A stretch of DNA of 64,000 nt from Daldinia sp. FL1419 (lineage: Eukaryota; Ascomycota; Sordariomycetes; Xylariales; Hypoxylaceae). The notes beneath the pieces were generated by a model. That model ran no database searches and was not told where the DNA came from. It worked only from the letters and a program-made list of their open reading frames with translations. How positions within the stretch are numbered: the stretch's first letter is position 1; every line of letters starts with the position of its first letter. The stretch spans positions 1 through 64,000 of the forward strand of contig MU623345.1 in assembly GCA_025201765.1 (NCBI GenBank), read 5' to 3'. Made by a program: the position numbers and the translations under genes. Positions 11,214 through 23,264 of the stretch are shown here, piece by piece.

Positions 11214-13471
11214 TTAGTTAGACGATGAGTCTTTGGGCTCGCTCTTTTCATTCAGAGTTTGCTCCTCCATCGTATCACTAGGTGCGCCACCCAAATCGGA
11301 AGGTGACAATCCGCCAGCTCCTTTTACTTGCTTCAGCGAGTTGACACTCCCAGGGGCGTGGCCCTTGAAGTAGTTGTAGATCTCGTGAGTGTAATCCTCG
11401 TCCTCTTCAAAGGGGGCTGCAGCTTCCTCGTCACTACCGGCTCTGGCGGCCTCTCTCTCTTCCCAGTCGGCGCGCATGTCCTTGATCTTGGCCTTCATGT
11501 CCAAGTCGGGATGGTAGTTCTTGCCGACACCAGTCCATCTCTCCCAAAGCGATAGATGTTGAGGGTGGATAGCAATGCCGTGGTACTCGTTCTCGCGACC
11601 ATCAAGGATGTATTGCCATCGACGTTCCTGCTCCTTAAGATCAAGGCCAGTCGTATCGGGAAGCCAAATCAAGGTAATAAGCATACCGGCGAGACCAAAC
11701 CAGGGGACGACGTAAAACTTGGTTTTGGTGTCGATATAATTGTATAGTACGGAGGCTAAGAGAGCGCCAGCCTTTCCGATCATGGCCGAAAACCCGTGGG
11801 CACTGGCTCGAATCTGGGTAGGGAAAACTTCTCCAGCAACGAGGAAGGTAACCGAGTTGGGTCCGAACTGGTTGAAGAAGGATGATAGGAAGTACATGGC
11901 CTGGAAGGCGTGGATTCCCGCGGGGCTACTGTAGTAGTCGTAGTGGAAAGCCGGGACTACGAACATAACGAAGCACATCAGGAAGCCGACCTGCTGCATG
12001 TTTTTCCTGCCATACATCTTGTTGTCGATAAGCATGGATGCAGCGTAGTAGCCAGCAAGCGAGACGACGACGTTGACCAAGTTCCATGTCCACGTGGTCA
12101 TGATCGAGCTAGGGTTATCAGAGATAACTTTGATAAATTGACCTAATTTCATGTAAGCCTATGCAGTCAACCCAGATTCGCGTGGGGGACTTACTCTGGA
12201 ATAGCTTGTTACCATAGAAGAAAACGTCGTTGCAAAACCATCCACCGGCAGTAGCCAGGAGACGTCCGCCGAAGTTGCCAATTGTCAACTTGAGAGATCG
12301 AACATCGTATCCAGTCACGTTCGACTTCTTCTTAGCCGCCTCCAACTGCTTGCTAGCCGACTTCATTTTCCAGGTACGGTAGTAGGCCAACCATAAAGTG
12401 CCGATAGCGGGGAAAGCAAAGGACAAACGGAAAGCGTACTGAGCGGCAGTCATGGAGTAGGGAGGGTTACCGTGGCCACGGTTAAAAATCACCAATAGTA
12501 CGATGAGTACGACTTGGTTGACAAATTGACCCCAACCTTGCATCAAGAATGCCATCGTAACTTTGCGACCACGGTGGAGACGGTCATCTCTGGTCGATAG
12601 TCTACCGGAAGTGACAGCATTCTCCATGGATGATGTAGCAGTAATAGGGTATTCACCACCAACTCCAATACCTATGCAATTATTAGCCTTCACGATATCC
12701 AATAGCCGCGTAAGTCGTAGTTTTAAGCCTCCTTACCGTAAACGAACAGGGACCATGCATACATGATAACCCATCCCTGGAGTGTTGTACCCCAAGATCC
12801 GGTTAACATGAGAAGACCGAGCAACATGACCAAGGCATCTTGGATTAGACCCCATCTTCGGCCGACCCAGTCACCAATGACCTACAAGAAGAAACAGTTA
12901 GTAAAGTTCCCTTGAAGAATTGAGTGGAAAAGCTAAGACTTACACCGACGAAGACTTGACCGACCATGATACCAATAATCTCAAGATAGGTCACGGCGGC
13001 CACCCAGTTCTTGCTGCATTCGGTTCCTGACTTACCCCAGCAGGTTCCCCAGACACTCTCAAAGAGAGGCTCTAAGTTTCCAATGGAGAAGAGAACGTAG
13101 CCTTCCAATCCCAGTCCGGCACCGGGTAGGATGGCATTCCGGAAGTACCAAGAGACCGGGCTCAGGGGGTCCTCCTTGACCATAGCCCAGATGCTCTTGG
13201 CTTCCTCAGCACTCTCGGCTCGGTCGACCTTGCTAACGAAGTTGAATCGTTTCCAGAAGGGCAGGTCAGCCCAGTAGATACCATCGCTCGTATACGAGTC
13301 GTCAGGGTGCGTTAGATGCGAGAAAATCTGTTTCTCGTACTCCGTGGTATAATTAGTGGAAGAGCCGGGGGGGTAGTGCAGATGCTCATCGCCCGTCTCA
13401 GGGCCGTGAGGCACGGGAATTTCTCCTATCGGTGGGTCATGTTCGTGATGACGGCGAAGAAATTTCGCCAT
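11214..13471 (-). CDS. MFS transporter, phosphate:H+ symporter (PHO84-like) family
   Basis: Polytopic membrane transporter, probably at the plasma membrane. Four exons were assembled on the minus strand: 13471-12944, 12881-12737, 12671-12195 and 12142-11214, giving 692 residues; introns are 52-66 bases. After a soluble N-terminus of about 100 residues come the membrane segments. The motif GDWVGRRWG in exon 2 is the MFS loop 2-3 signature. The PHS-type motif GIGVGGEYPITATSSME spans the exon 2/3 junction, and FGPNSVTFLVAGEVFPTQIR with HGFSAMIGKAGA in exon 4 matches the second half of phosphate transporters. It is longer than yeast PHO84 (587) because of both termini; the C-terminal tail is acidic. 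The substrate (phosphate, glycerophosphodiester or other anion) cannot be fixed from sequence, so no symbol is given. Confidence 0.85.
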
Positions 13472-16400
13472 GGCTTAACAAATAGGGATACGGAATAAAA
13501 AGGGAATGGTGAGGCGAGATATTCCGAAGGTATTAGGCGTCGAGAAAAGCCAATTCTATTAGGATTTCGTTATAAGGTTGTCAATATGATGTTGCACCGC
13601 CTTAGCTCTAAGGATAATGGCGGCCCGTAGCGTTTGGTGTACCGTTCTCTCAGGGCCGAGCGGGAAAAAAAGGTTCTGTGAAGAAAGGCGCGCGACCAGT
13701 AGAGTCCGTGTAGCGTCTCCCCGGAGGTGCGTCAAGGTGCAAGATAGCAACTAAGCACAGGTATAGTGCAGTTGCAAAAAAAATGGGAGAAGCAAATTTT
13801 ACACTTTGGGGGAGAATGGTCAAGCCCACAGTTATATAAAAAGAGAAGCAACGAGTTATTAAGCAAGAGGGATTCCCACGGAGTAACCGCGGCGAGCTAC
13901 CTCATGAAGGGTCATGTTTCAATCGATCAGAGATATGCTACGATTCGGTAGAGACTAAGAGTACTAGGTCAGTGGATTTACATGGTAGACTGTGGTAAGA
14001 GATTGTATAGAACTGTATGGACTGGGTAGAATGAGTGGACTAGGTCGACTAGGTGATCTAGGTAGTCGAGGTAGTACTGGGGGCACGATGGAGATGCTTG
14101 GCTTCTGACTGGCAAGCTGCAATCCCTCGCCATCCCCCACAAAGCTGTATAGGGGACCGAACTTCTTTACGTACCATGCGGGTCCAGCATCCTGTCTAGC
14201 ATCCTCTTGGCGATGGGGCTGCATCGCCCGCGTCAGCGGCCCTTCAAGGGCTTTTTTTAATTTTTTTTTATATCAAAGCGAGCTTGATCCGAATAAGTCG
14301 AATACATCAGTACATGGACCCAATATAGCCAACGTAGCCACTCCTGTTGGCACGCGAGTAGCGAAAACAGGAAACATGTCGAGATAAACCCTCGGGGATT
14401 CCCTCTCCTACAAAGTTTCGGAGTTTCGCGAGCAATCCATTCATGTCCCGTAAAAGGCCACACGTGTAATTACAATATGGTATGAACGTACTTAATCTTA
14501 AAGTGGCAGCTGGAAGTTTCCTGGAATAGTGGATGGATTTTCGTTCGTTGACGTAAAAAAAGAGATACGCCTCATAAAAAGATGCTCGGGATACAGGAAC
14601 TATCAGGTTAGATGTTAGTTTGTGTTAGCTTGAGAAAGATATCTCTGGATCTTGAGGCGACGATAGATGAACCAATCAAAAATAAGAATTGGAACACGTT
14701 TCTTTCCTGGGCCAGATGATTCGGCAGAGATCCTTGCAAAAAGACTAAGGAATGGTACATCCTCCCGACGGGGACAAGTATTTCCTCCTAGTAAATAGAC
14801 GTGGGAGGTACAAAAGTGTAAACAGGGGCTTATGCGGGCCGAAGTTCATTTTTCGATTTTATGGACTGTTATGGCCAGGGATAATCCAAGAGTGACGGTG
14901 ACCGAAGGCGCTGGACCTGTCGACCTGCCGAGGGAAGTTGGGAAGTTTCTGTAAGAGCGACGCTAAGCCGAACCCCCACTGCATTCCAGCAACAAGGACT
15001 TGTACTATAGTACGGTAACGGTAGTAACATACTTAGCAGGTACCTAGCGACAGCAGCAAATATAGTCTGGTTGACAGGTCCCGACCTAGTAGATTTTATT
15101 TAGAGGCAGGACCTGCCCTAACCTAATATTTAGGTAGACTTTAGCAGGAGCGAAGAGAGGTGGTTGGTCAAAAATAATCTCTTTCATATTTTTTGTCAAG
15201 AGGGTTGCTAAGCTTTTTCACTTTTTCCTCGGCGCTGCAAGTACACAAGGTACGAACTGCAAGTGTGCTGCAAGAAGGCTGCAAGAAACATCGCCAAGTT
15301 GCTTAGAGGTGCTAGGCGAGCGACCATTCTTCTAGGCAGTACACCTCAACAGTCTCGACCACGAGGGACTTTACCCGAATTCGCAAGTGGTCGTGTGATC
15401 TCTTGCAATTTCTGTCGCAACCGCAGTTAGCCATTGATGCGTGCCGAGATGTTCGCGTTGCTTCAATGTCGGTGTGTCGGGTCGTTTGGAGATGTTTAGA
15501 TTTGTCGTTCATGACTGTTTGGAGCATGTCACGGCATTGAGTAGAAGACATAGGCCATAGTGTCCCGGCCCTTGGGTTAGTGGAGTTATCCCTCTCTCAC
15601 TTTGGGTACTTGATCCGTGGATTCCCTTCCCTTCGTATATACACAGTCGTATACGGTTATATACTGTGTAATAGGTGTAATAGGCAATCGACAAATAGGA
15701 CAAACGGCAAAGAGGTACATCATCTATACCTACTTTACCCTTACATTACTTACATGATTACCTGCCTCCAAGCAATCAAGGTAGATAACCTAATTGGGGA
15801 GTTGAAAGAGGCGCAGAATGCGGAGGGTTGACGCGGATGTCTCGGACGATAAGACAAGCTCGAGACGTGGGCGTGGATGATGTGAACTATGGCCGTTTAA
15901 CATGAGGGCGTGCTCTGGTTCCCTTTTTTCATACGACAACTCGTTTAAAGCGACAAAGAACTGGTGATGAGCCGTCCTGATTGACAATCGGTATTCTCGA
16001 TTTGCTTACCGGCCAAAAGCAAGATATCAGCTTGCGGTTCTAGAATTTACTGTTACATGTGCAGTTCCAAGTGTAATTCCGAATGCAAATCCATACGCAA
16101 ATCCATACGTTATTTTAGGTGGTGCAATATGAAGCACGTTACACATGCTTGTTTGGAAGGCTTGGACTTGTCTGGGCGATTTGGGTAATGTGACTTTTAT
16201 CGATAAGAACCGAAAAAAGGGGAGTTATCCCTCGAGGTGCGAGAGTGGCACAGTGGGGCAGGCTAAAAAACTACTAGTAGTTTGATTGGTCCAAAAGCTC
16301 ATATACAACGAAAATAGCCTCACCTAATACCATAAAAATCTATTCAACACAACAAAACACCTAATTTTAAGTTATAATAAATAATAATTAATCTTAATAA

Positions 16401-16853
16401 ATGCGTATTTAAATGTATTTTGCTACAGTAATTTTTTTAGCTTATATTTCCAACGTTTTTGTTGTAAAAAGTGTATTATATTGATTTGTAAAGCTGATAA
16501 ATGCTGGTACTTATGGCACAGGCAAATTTTGCTGTAAAAGCATGTAGCTACATTTCAATAGTTTCTGATTGGATACAATTTTTAGCGCCCCCCACTGTGC
16601 CACTCTCGCACCTCGAGGGATAAAATTAAAGATTTTAATTAAGAGCACGTGAACACGGGTCAGTGCCATTCGCGATCAGACGCGTTGTCAGCAAATCCCC
16701 CAATCTCCCAAACTCGGTATGTAACAGAATATCAGATAGTTCCTATCTTTACATTGTGATTTTACAAAAGAATACAAGCTTCATTTTCACCTGCACATGT
16801 CCCAGTTACTTTGATTTCCACTCGTAAAAGCGACAATACCCATACCATACACA
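13472..16853. other. 3.4 kb intergenic region with one MITE-like element
   Basis: No convincing reading frame was seen. It contains a GACTAGGTCGACTAGGTGATCTAGG-like run of short CTAGGT repeats near 14030-14080 and the inverted-repeat element at 16228-16620. The last ~230 bases are the probable promoter and leader of APN1. No tRNA or 5S gene was recognised. Confidence 0.6.
16228..16620. mobile_element. MITE-like non-autonomous DNA transposon, 393 bp
   Basis: The ends are perfect 31-base terminal inverted repeats: 16228-16258 starts TCCCTCGAGGTGCGAGAGTG and 16590-16620 is its reverse complement. Similarity continues imperfectly for another ~11 bases (GCTAAAAA on both arms). A TA dinucleotide flanks each end (16226-16227 and 16621-16622), as expected for the Tc1/mariner/pogo class. 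The interior is A/T-rich with no reading frame and holds a 16-base palindrome (16268-16283) beside the left arm. Size, TIRs, TA duplication and lack of coding fit a Stowaway-like MITE. I do not recognise the family. It sits about 230 bases upstream of the APN1 start. Confidence 0.85.
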
Positions 16854-18368
16854 ATGCCTCCTCGTCAATCATCCCGGCTTAAGAAAGCCGTTGAAGATAC
16901 CGCCGCCAGTATTAGCACCGCTACTAACGTGACATCAAAAGCTAAGGCTACACAGTCCAAAGCTACAGAAGAAGACATTGAAGACGAGTCACCCCCTGCT
17001 GTAGAGGAACCAAAGTCCTCCAAGAAGCGAAAGGCGGATAAAATCGAAGAAGAGGAAGAAGACGAGGCCGAAGACGAGCCTGTCGCCGAAAAACCCAAAG
17101 CCGGGAAGAAGCGCAAGACCGCCGCCAAGGCCAAGACTGAGGATCTCATGGCTCTCGCCAAGCGCACTGCGATCAACACTCTAAAGAAGTCCATGTACAT
17201 CGGTGCTCACGTTTCGAGCGCAGGAGGTTTGTAACAGCTCAATTTCTATAAATATCCTTCGTCCCGAGCTCACACCCCCCATCTCCTTAGGTGTGCAGAA
17301 CTCGATCAACAACGCCGTGCACATCGGCGCCAACGCCTTTGCGCTATTCCTCAAGTCGCAGCGCAAATGGGTCAACCCACCCATGGCGCCCGAGGCGCTC
17401 GACGGGTTCCGGACTCTGTCCAAGCAGCACGAGTTTGAGGTCCATAAGCATTGTCTCCCGCACGGGTCGTACCTCGTGAATCTTGCCCAGGCGGGGAACA
17501 AGGCCGATCAGGCGTATGCTTCGTTTTTGGACGACTTGAAACGTTGCGAGTCGCTTGGCATCAAGTTGTATAATTTCCACCCGGGAAATACCAACGGCGA
17601 TGCTAGACCCGCGGCGATCGCCAGGATAGCGGCTCAGCTGAATAAGGCGCATAAAGCTACTAAGACTGTTATAACGGTGCTTGAGAATATGGCTGGACAG
17701 GGGAACGTCGTTGGTTCCACGTTTGAAGATTTACGGGATATCATCGAGCTTGTGGAGGATAAGAGCCGAGTTGGAGTCTGTATAGACACGGTAGGCATCT
17801 TCCATATTACCCCTATTAATTCTTAGCCTGGTGCTAACATTAGAAACCATAGTGTCACGCTTTCGCCGCAGGCTACGATCTCCGCTCCCCCGAAGCCTTC
17901 GAAGCCACCATCACCAAATTCAACGACATAGTCGGGCCATCGTATCTCAAAGCCTTCCACATCAACGACTCCAAAGCCCCCTTCGACTCCCGTCGGGACC
18001 TGCACGCCAATATCGGCACGGGCTTCCTAGGCCTGCGTGCTTTCCACAACGTCATGAACCACGCCGCCTTCCAGGATATGCCTATGGTCCTTGAGACGCC
18101 TATCGATCGCAAAGGTCCCGACGGCAAGACCGTCGAAGACAAACAGATCTGGGCAGATGAGATCAAGCTTCTTGAAAGCCTTATCGACATGGACCCCGAG
18201 AGCGACGAGTTCAAGGCTCTCGATAAGAAGTTGCAAGCACAAGGTGCTAGTGAGCGCAGTAAGATACAAGATCAAGTTGATCGTAAGAGCGCCAAGGACG
18301 CAAAGAAGGCGGCTCCTAAGAAGCGAGGCAAGAAGAAAGCCGCCGCCTCGGACGAAGAATCTGAATAA
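16854..18368 (+). CDS. APN1: AP endonuclease 1 (endonuclease IV family)
   Basis: Zinc-dependent apurinic/apyrimidinic endonuclease and 3'-diesterase of base-excision repair, in nucleus and possibly mitochondria. Three exons, 16854-17226, 17291-17790 and 17853-18368, give 462 residues; introns are 64 and 62 bases, the second with a GCTAAC branch site. Residues 1-112 are a Lys/Glu-rich low-complexity N-terminus. The TIM-barrel starts at MYIGAHVSSAGG (about 114). Metal and catalytic motifs are all present: HCLPHGSYLVNLA, YNFHPGNTNG, TVLENMAGQG, GVCIDTCHAFAAGYD, FHINDSKAPF, DLHANIGTGFLG and MVLETP. The C-terminus is Lys-rich (KKAAPKKRGKKKAA), like the nuclear-targeting tail of yeast Apn1. The gene converges on BUB1 and lies just downstream of the MITE-like element. 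Confidence 0.97.
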
Positions 18369-18670
18369 AGCAATCACAAAGTGATCCTTGATGATATAGG
18401 ATAAACAGGATCCGGAACACTCTTTTTCAGGGGGACATTACTGTATTGTATTAACGTGGAAAACCGCAAGGCGTATCGGGTATGGGTAGGTATGCAAGCA
18501 TGTAAGGCAACTAATTCTACGCGCCGGGATAGTACGAGCACCATAGGCAACCACGTCATTTCAACAAGAGAGATAAAACTGAATTAATTCAATCCTGCTA
18601 CACCGTTCCGGTATCAAGGTATAAAGTAGTTTGTACCATACGCCCCCATTCCCCAGGTAACATGATGAGT

Positions 18671-18699
18671 GGGAATAGGAATGGGAATGGGAATGGGAT
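18671..18699. repeat. (GGGAAT)n microsatellite
   Basis: About four to five units of GGGAAT with one variant. Confidence 0.8.
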
Positions 18700-18894
18700 A
18701 TAAATATAAAGCCAACCAACCAGCCGCCCTGCTCCGGAAAACGGAAATATTTTCCAGTATAACGCCTGGTGATGCAATATGGGGTCGTGTAAGCGTTCGT
18801 AAGTAATACTCATCCATCGTCGCTCGTCCTCCGCCTTTCCTCCTTTTAGCACTTCGAACCAAACTCGTGATAATTGAAAACCACTATTGAAACC

Positions 18895-18917
18895 CGAACT
18901 CGAACTCGAACTCGAAC
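18895..18917. repeat. (GAACTC)n microsatellite
   Basis: Nearly four units of GAACTC, just beyond the BUB1 stop codon. Confidence 0.8.
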
Positions 18918-18945
18918 CTCAACCAGGACTAGAACCAAAGACGCC

Positions 18946-21900
18946 TCAGTGTCTCCGACTTCTAGCCATAGCCTCCACCCTAGCCATCAACCCCCTCAAG
19001 CCCACGCCCTTCTCACAATTCCCCTCCAGCCAGCGTTCCATGCGTTCCCTCACGCGTCTCAGCCCCCTCGTAACCGGCATCCGGCACCCGTCTTCCGACT
19101 CGACATGCGCGCCGGGATTAAGCAACAGGTCAAAGCACTCTTGCCAGATATCCGTCTGCCAGTACCTCTTCAGGGGCTCGCGGACTTTATACCGGCGCGC
19201 AGCGGCCGTACACAGGCCCCGCTCGCCGGAGTCCGCGCGAGTCGTGTCGATGTATTTCCCGAAGAGGAGCGTATGGATGGTTCCGGCCAGTCCGTGGTAG
19301 TCGAGTTGCCAGGTCCAGGGACGGCCTTCGCGGACTTCGGCGCAGTCGTGTTGGTCTGCTCGCCAGTCCGCTACGAACTGGACGTCTGGCTCGAATGCGC
19401 GCATGTCGATGCCTCGCCCGAAATCGATTAGCACCACGCCTCTGGAGGCCCAGCCCGCTGACCCGTCTGCTTGCCACGGGCCGGAGGGCGGTGCGGTGTC
19501 ATCGAGACGGAGCAGGCAGTTATCAGGCTTGAGATCGCCATGCATGATTTGTTTCGAGTGTAGAGCCTCTACGGTACGTAGTAATTCAATGCTGAAGAAC
19601 ATGGCGAGGGACTCGTCCATGGGGCTTTTGGTCGTCTCGGAGAAGAAATTGACAACATCCAGGAGGGTACCGTGTTGGTGGAATGGCAGGAATAAGAATC
19701 CCTCATCTTGGTATAGATGCATTTCATGCGCGGTTGAGATAGAAGCCGTAGCGCGATGATGCGGGCCTAGGCGCGAAGCCGCGAGCCGCATCATGTGGAA
19801 CTCCCATGCCGTAGGCGGATGTTCCATCTTTAGAGCCTCAAGGGCAGCCCGGCGGGACGTAGCAAAAGCACCCTTACCCATGGCAGCAGGGGCGTTTTCG
19901 TCATTTTCGTGAGACTCCGGTGATGAGTTTTCAACCAGGTAAACGGGTGCAAAAGCACCAGCACCCAATTCCCTCTTGATAGTATACTCGCCCATGATCT
20001 CGGGGAACTCGAGAACAACCGGAGCATGAATAGCACTGGTCTTCTCGCTGTCTTTCTTGCCCGACTTTGCTAGTACTTTGACGAATTTTCGAATCTCGGC
20101 ACCCTGCTCGCATCGCTCGGTTCGATGATCATAAAATCCAGAATACGAATTCAGCGATGGGCGCATACGTGTGAGAATCTCCTCCCGAACTGCCGTATCA
20201 ACAGGATTACACATATGTTCTTTAATAATTGGACCCTTTTGCACTTCCTTAGCTTGCCCTAGTGCGGTTGCCGCCGTCTTAAGCTTCTTGAAAAGAGGCT
20301 CTGGCATCTTGGCTGGGGATCGACGGTCACTGAGGACTTCTCGTAAAGGGCTACTCGGTGGGTCAAAGTCTCCCTCGTCCTCTTCGTCCTCTTCCGCCAA
20401 GTCTGAATGGCCGTTGGGGGTCGCCGGGCGATCGTAGCGCGGCTTCGCGCCGGTAATTAGACCAAGAGAAGATTCTGTACGTTCTGTAATAGGTGTCATA
20501 AATGGAAGGCGGTTGTTAGCCACCTCGGCCGGGTCCCTATACGGCCGCGTAGGTGCCTGGTAATCTTCGGGTGGTACGGGAACGAATCTGGTTCTTGGGG
20601 GAGAGTCCTCTGGTGTGGCGTTATCGTCCTCTTGGTGATCTTTTGTGTCAATAAGGTCCGATACCTCTGGCTCGCTTTGCTCTCTTTCCTCGTCCTCCCC
20701 GTTCTCCTCGTTATCGCTCCCGCTGTCTAATTTCGGGACGTGTTTTTGAACTGTAAACTCAGACCACTCGCTCACGCTCTTATCATCTGTTTCATCCTCC
20801 TCGCCTTCCTCGTCAACCTCGCCAGTAGAAATTCGTCTAGTAGTGTTGACGCTTTCTCCGCCACTAGTATAGTCGTCGTCTGTCGTATACTCTTCTTCCT
20901 CTTCGCTCTCTTCAGCTTCCTCCTCTTGGGGAGCTTTGAGAGGAGCGTTAAAAATATCATATATATCGTCAGTTGCAGCCCTTGTGTGCATCGTCATTGT
21001 GGGTTCAGAGTTTGCACCGTTCTTCTTCTTCTTAATCTTTGGACCTGAAGGCGAGTCCAATTTTGCTTTGACTGTGAAAGAATTAGCGAACATGTTCTTT
21101 GGTTCGTAACGTAAAGAAGGATCGTTGAGCAGGTGAAAGATAAACTGACTAATTTGGGTCTCGTTATACTCCATCACCTTCTTCTTTTTGCTTTTGGCAG
21201 GTCGTGAGCTTTCCTTGACTGCTCCATTCTCATCCAGCTCTACAACGTCGTGGTGAACTACCAGTTTCTCCGCGACTTGACGAGTGAGCTTATCTACTTC
21301 CGAGCTTTGCTCAAGAGCGGACTCTTGTTGTTCCTCTGCAAAACTATCATCCTCCCAAGATACATCGAGCCAACCCTGGTTTGCAGCCCAGAGTTCTTCA
21401 AAAGAGAGTTCGGTTCCGGGTTCCTCCGGGGTTGGGTAAACGGCCTCTAGGTTAACAAAGACACGTTCTCTTTTCCCGCTTTGGGGGTTCACGATTATTT
21501 GATGCTTAGACGGGGCAATGACAATATGAGACTCTGCTATTCTGGACAAAGACTGAATATATACAATCGCGCAATCGCCACAAATTAGTCCTGTAACCAT
21601 CAACAAATGGGCATTGCCGCATAGGGATGGAAGTTTTAACTTACAGGATCCCGGAATATAGCCATCTTCGGACCATTACTCTTCTTCACCTGCGTCGTCA
21701 ACGTTTCTCCTGCCCAAGGCTTAGCCTCCATTACATTTTCCTTCTTACGGTCCGACAGCGATCCTATGCTATCCCATCCCTTCGAGCCCTCTCCCATCTT
21801 TGACATTGCACTAGGCTCAGCGCCAGCATCCGAGAATACTGCAAGCTTAGCCTTTGCAGGCTTTGAAGATTGGCCACCAACACCCATGTTTGGTCTCGGG

Positions 21901-22637
21901 GCTTGAGGGTCGGCTCGCGCCGGGGCCGCGAAGGGGTCGATCTTAGCTACTAAGGCGGGTCGGACCGTAGGTATTGCTGGTGATGACGGGGTGTTTTCCG
22001 CGTCGGGTTGTTGTGCTCGTCTCTGCTCGAATTCGCCAAACTTGCGAACTAATCTCTGTACTGGTCTCGCCTCTCGCTCGATTCCCAGCTTGTATACTTC
22101 TTCCGCTTGCGCCCAGCGGCCTGCGCTCTCTAGCCAGGCAGCGTATTCTTCGTAGAATAGGGCTAGTCCTTCGCCAATGCTGTGGCGTGACAAGAAGACG
22201 TAGGTTTCTCTGGGAGAGTCGGAGAAGAATCTGATGTAATGAAGCCACAACTTTAGGTATCTCGGATCATTCTTGTATTGGGCCGATCCGATAAAAGTCT
22301 TGGTGGCACGTTCTAGTAGGGTGTGTAATTGTGATTGTGGTGTGGCTTGCGCCGACGGATATGCGTCAAAGGTCCAGCGGACATATCGGTCGAAGACGTC
22401 TAGAGGATCGTCTGACTCGGAAATGTTTTCGATCTCAGCCTCGTACTCGGCTCTGATGCAATCGTTGATGTTCTTGGTATCTGTTGGCGTAGGTGTGGAT
22501 AGTTTGTGTAGCGGTTGTAAAGGAGAGGGAGAGAAGGCTTCAACAAGTTTCTTCGCCGATCGTCCTCCAGGCAAAGATTGGATATTTTCCTTCTGCCCTT
22601 CGATTATGTCGAAGTCGATGAGGTCGCCGGCAGCCAT
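18946..22637 (-). CDS. BUB1: Spindle-checkpoint kinase BUB1 (MadBub-type)
   Basis: Kinetochore serine/threonine kinase of the spindle assembly checkpoint, partner of Bub3. Two exons, 22637-21645 and 21552-18946, give 1199 residues. The 91-base intron has donor GTAAGT; the acceptor TATATTCAG was chosen because it keeps frame, while the nearer TTACAG would hit a stop. KEN boxes occur at residues 16-18 and 299-301. The Mad3/BUB1 TPR-like region covers about 55-200. A GLEBS-like Bub3-binding motif, LSFEELWAANQGWLD, is at about 380-395. The middle is long, acidic and disordered. The kinase domain (about 848-1180) has the Gly-rich loop GAGAFAPVYL, the Lys in ALKME, HGDLKPDN and DFGRG, so it looks catalytically competent. 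Having both KEN boxes and an intact kinase suggests one gene doing both Mad3/BubR1 and Bub1 work. Confidence 0.95.
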
Positions 22638-23264
22638 TTTGAAAATTGGAATAGGAATGGCGATAATGGGCGAATATCGATTGAAAGAACCTATGTTGTT
22701 AGTAATTATTTCGGTTGTTGGACAAATTCAAGAAGATCAACCCGCAAACGATAAAGTGCCCAGATGTGGAGTAATCGGACAAATAAATACGGTAAGATCA
22801 ATAAAGTTATCCCTTATCGCTTGTTGACTTGTTTTGATCGATAGGGTAACTGCTAATGTTGCCCTGACAACGATAAAATATGGGGTCTGATCGTGGGTAA
22901 TTGAATTAAGCATGTTACAATACATTAAATTCACCGTAATAAGTACCGTACCTACCTAACCCAGGTACCAAGTACCACCTCTATCATTGACAATTAGGTA
23001 CTGGTATCAACCTATTATGGAACATTATAGCGATACTTTGTCCCACTCAGATCTTCAACTCATAGGTTCAACTCATAGGTGAAAAGCACTCAATGATAAA
23101 TGTATCCCTCTATACACTAGAACAAGGACCTCTAATGCAATAACTAAACCCGGCAGCATTTCAGTAACTAGTCACAATATGTACATACTTAGGTACCTAG
23201 ATATATCGTCCTTTCTTCCATAGCCCCTCTCCTCAACTCAACCATCCCCCAACCGACATACTCT
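22638..23264. other. Intergenic region BUB1/TENA-like gene
   Basis: BUB1 promoter and 3' region of the downstream gene. Contains TACCTACCTAACCCAGGTACC-like motifs near 22950, a duplicated TTCAACTCATAGG (about 23053-23081) and TAGGTACCTA at 23190-23199. No gene was seen. Confidence 0.6.

Larger units (their letters stand above)
18369..18945. other. Convergent intergenic region APN1/BUB1
   Basis: Shared 3' region of two convergent genes. Two short microsatellites are present, GGGAAT units at 18671-18699 and GAACTC units at 18895-18917. No gene was seen. Confidence 0.6.

Noticed and set aside
20740..21048. Plus-strand open frame opposite BUB1
   Set aside because: It is a shadow of the acidic low-complexity region of BUB1 on the other strand.
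21553..21600. Alternative BUB1 acceptor at TTACAG (near 21590)
   Set aside because: In the required phase it runs into a stop codon immediately; the TTCAG at 21553 keeps the frame.
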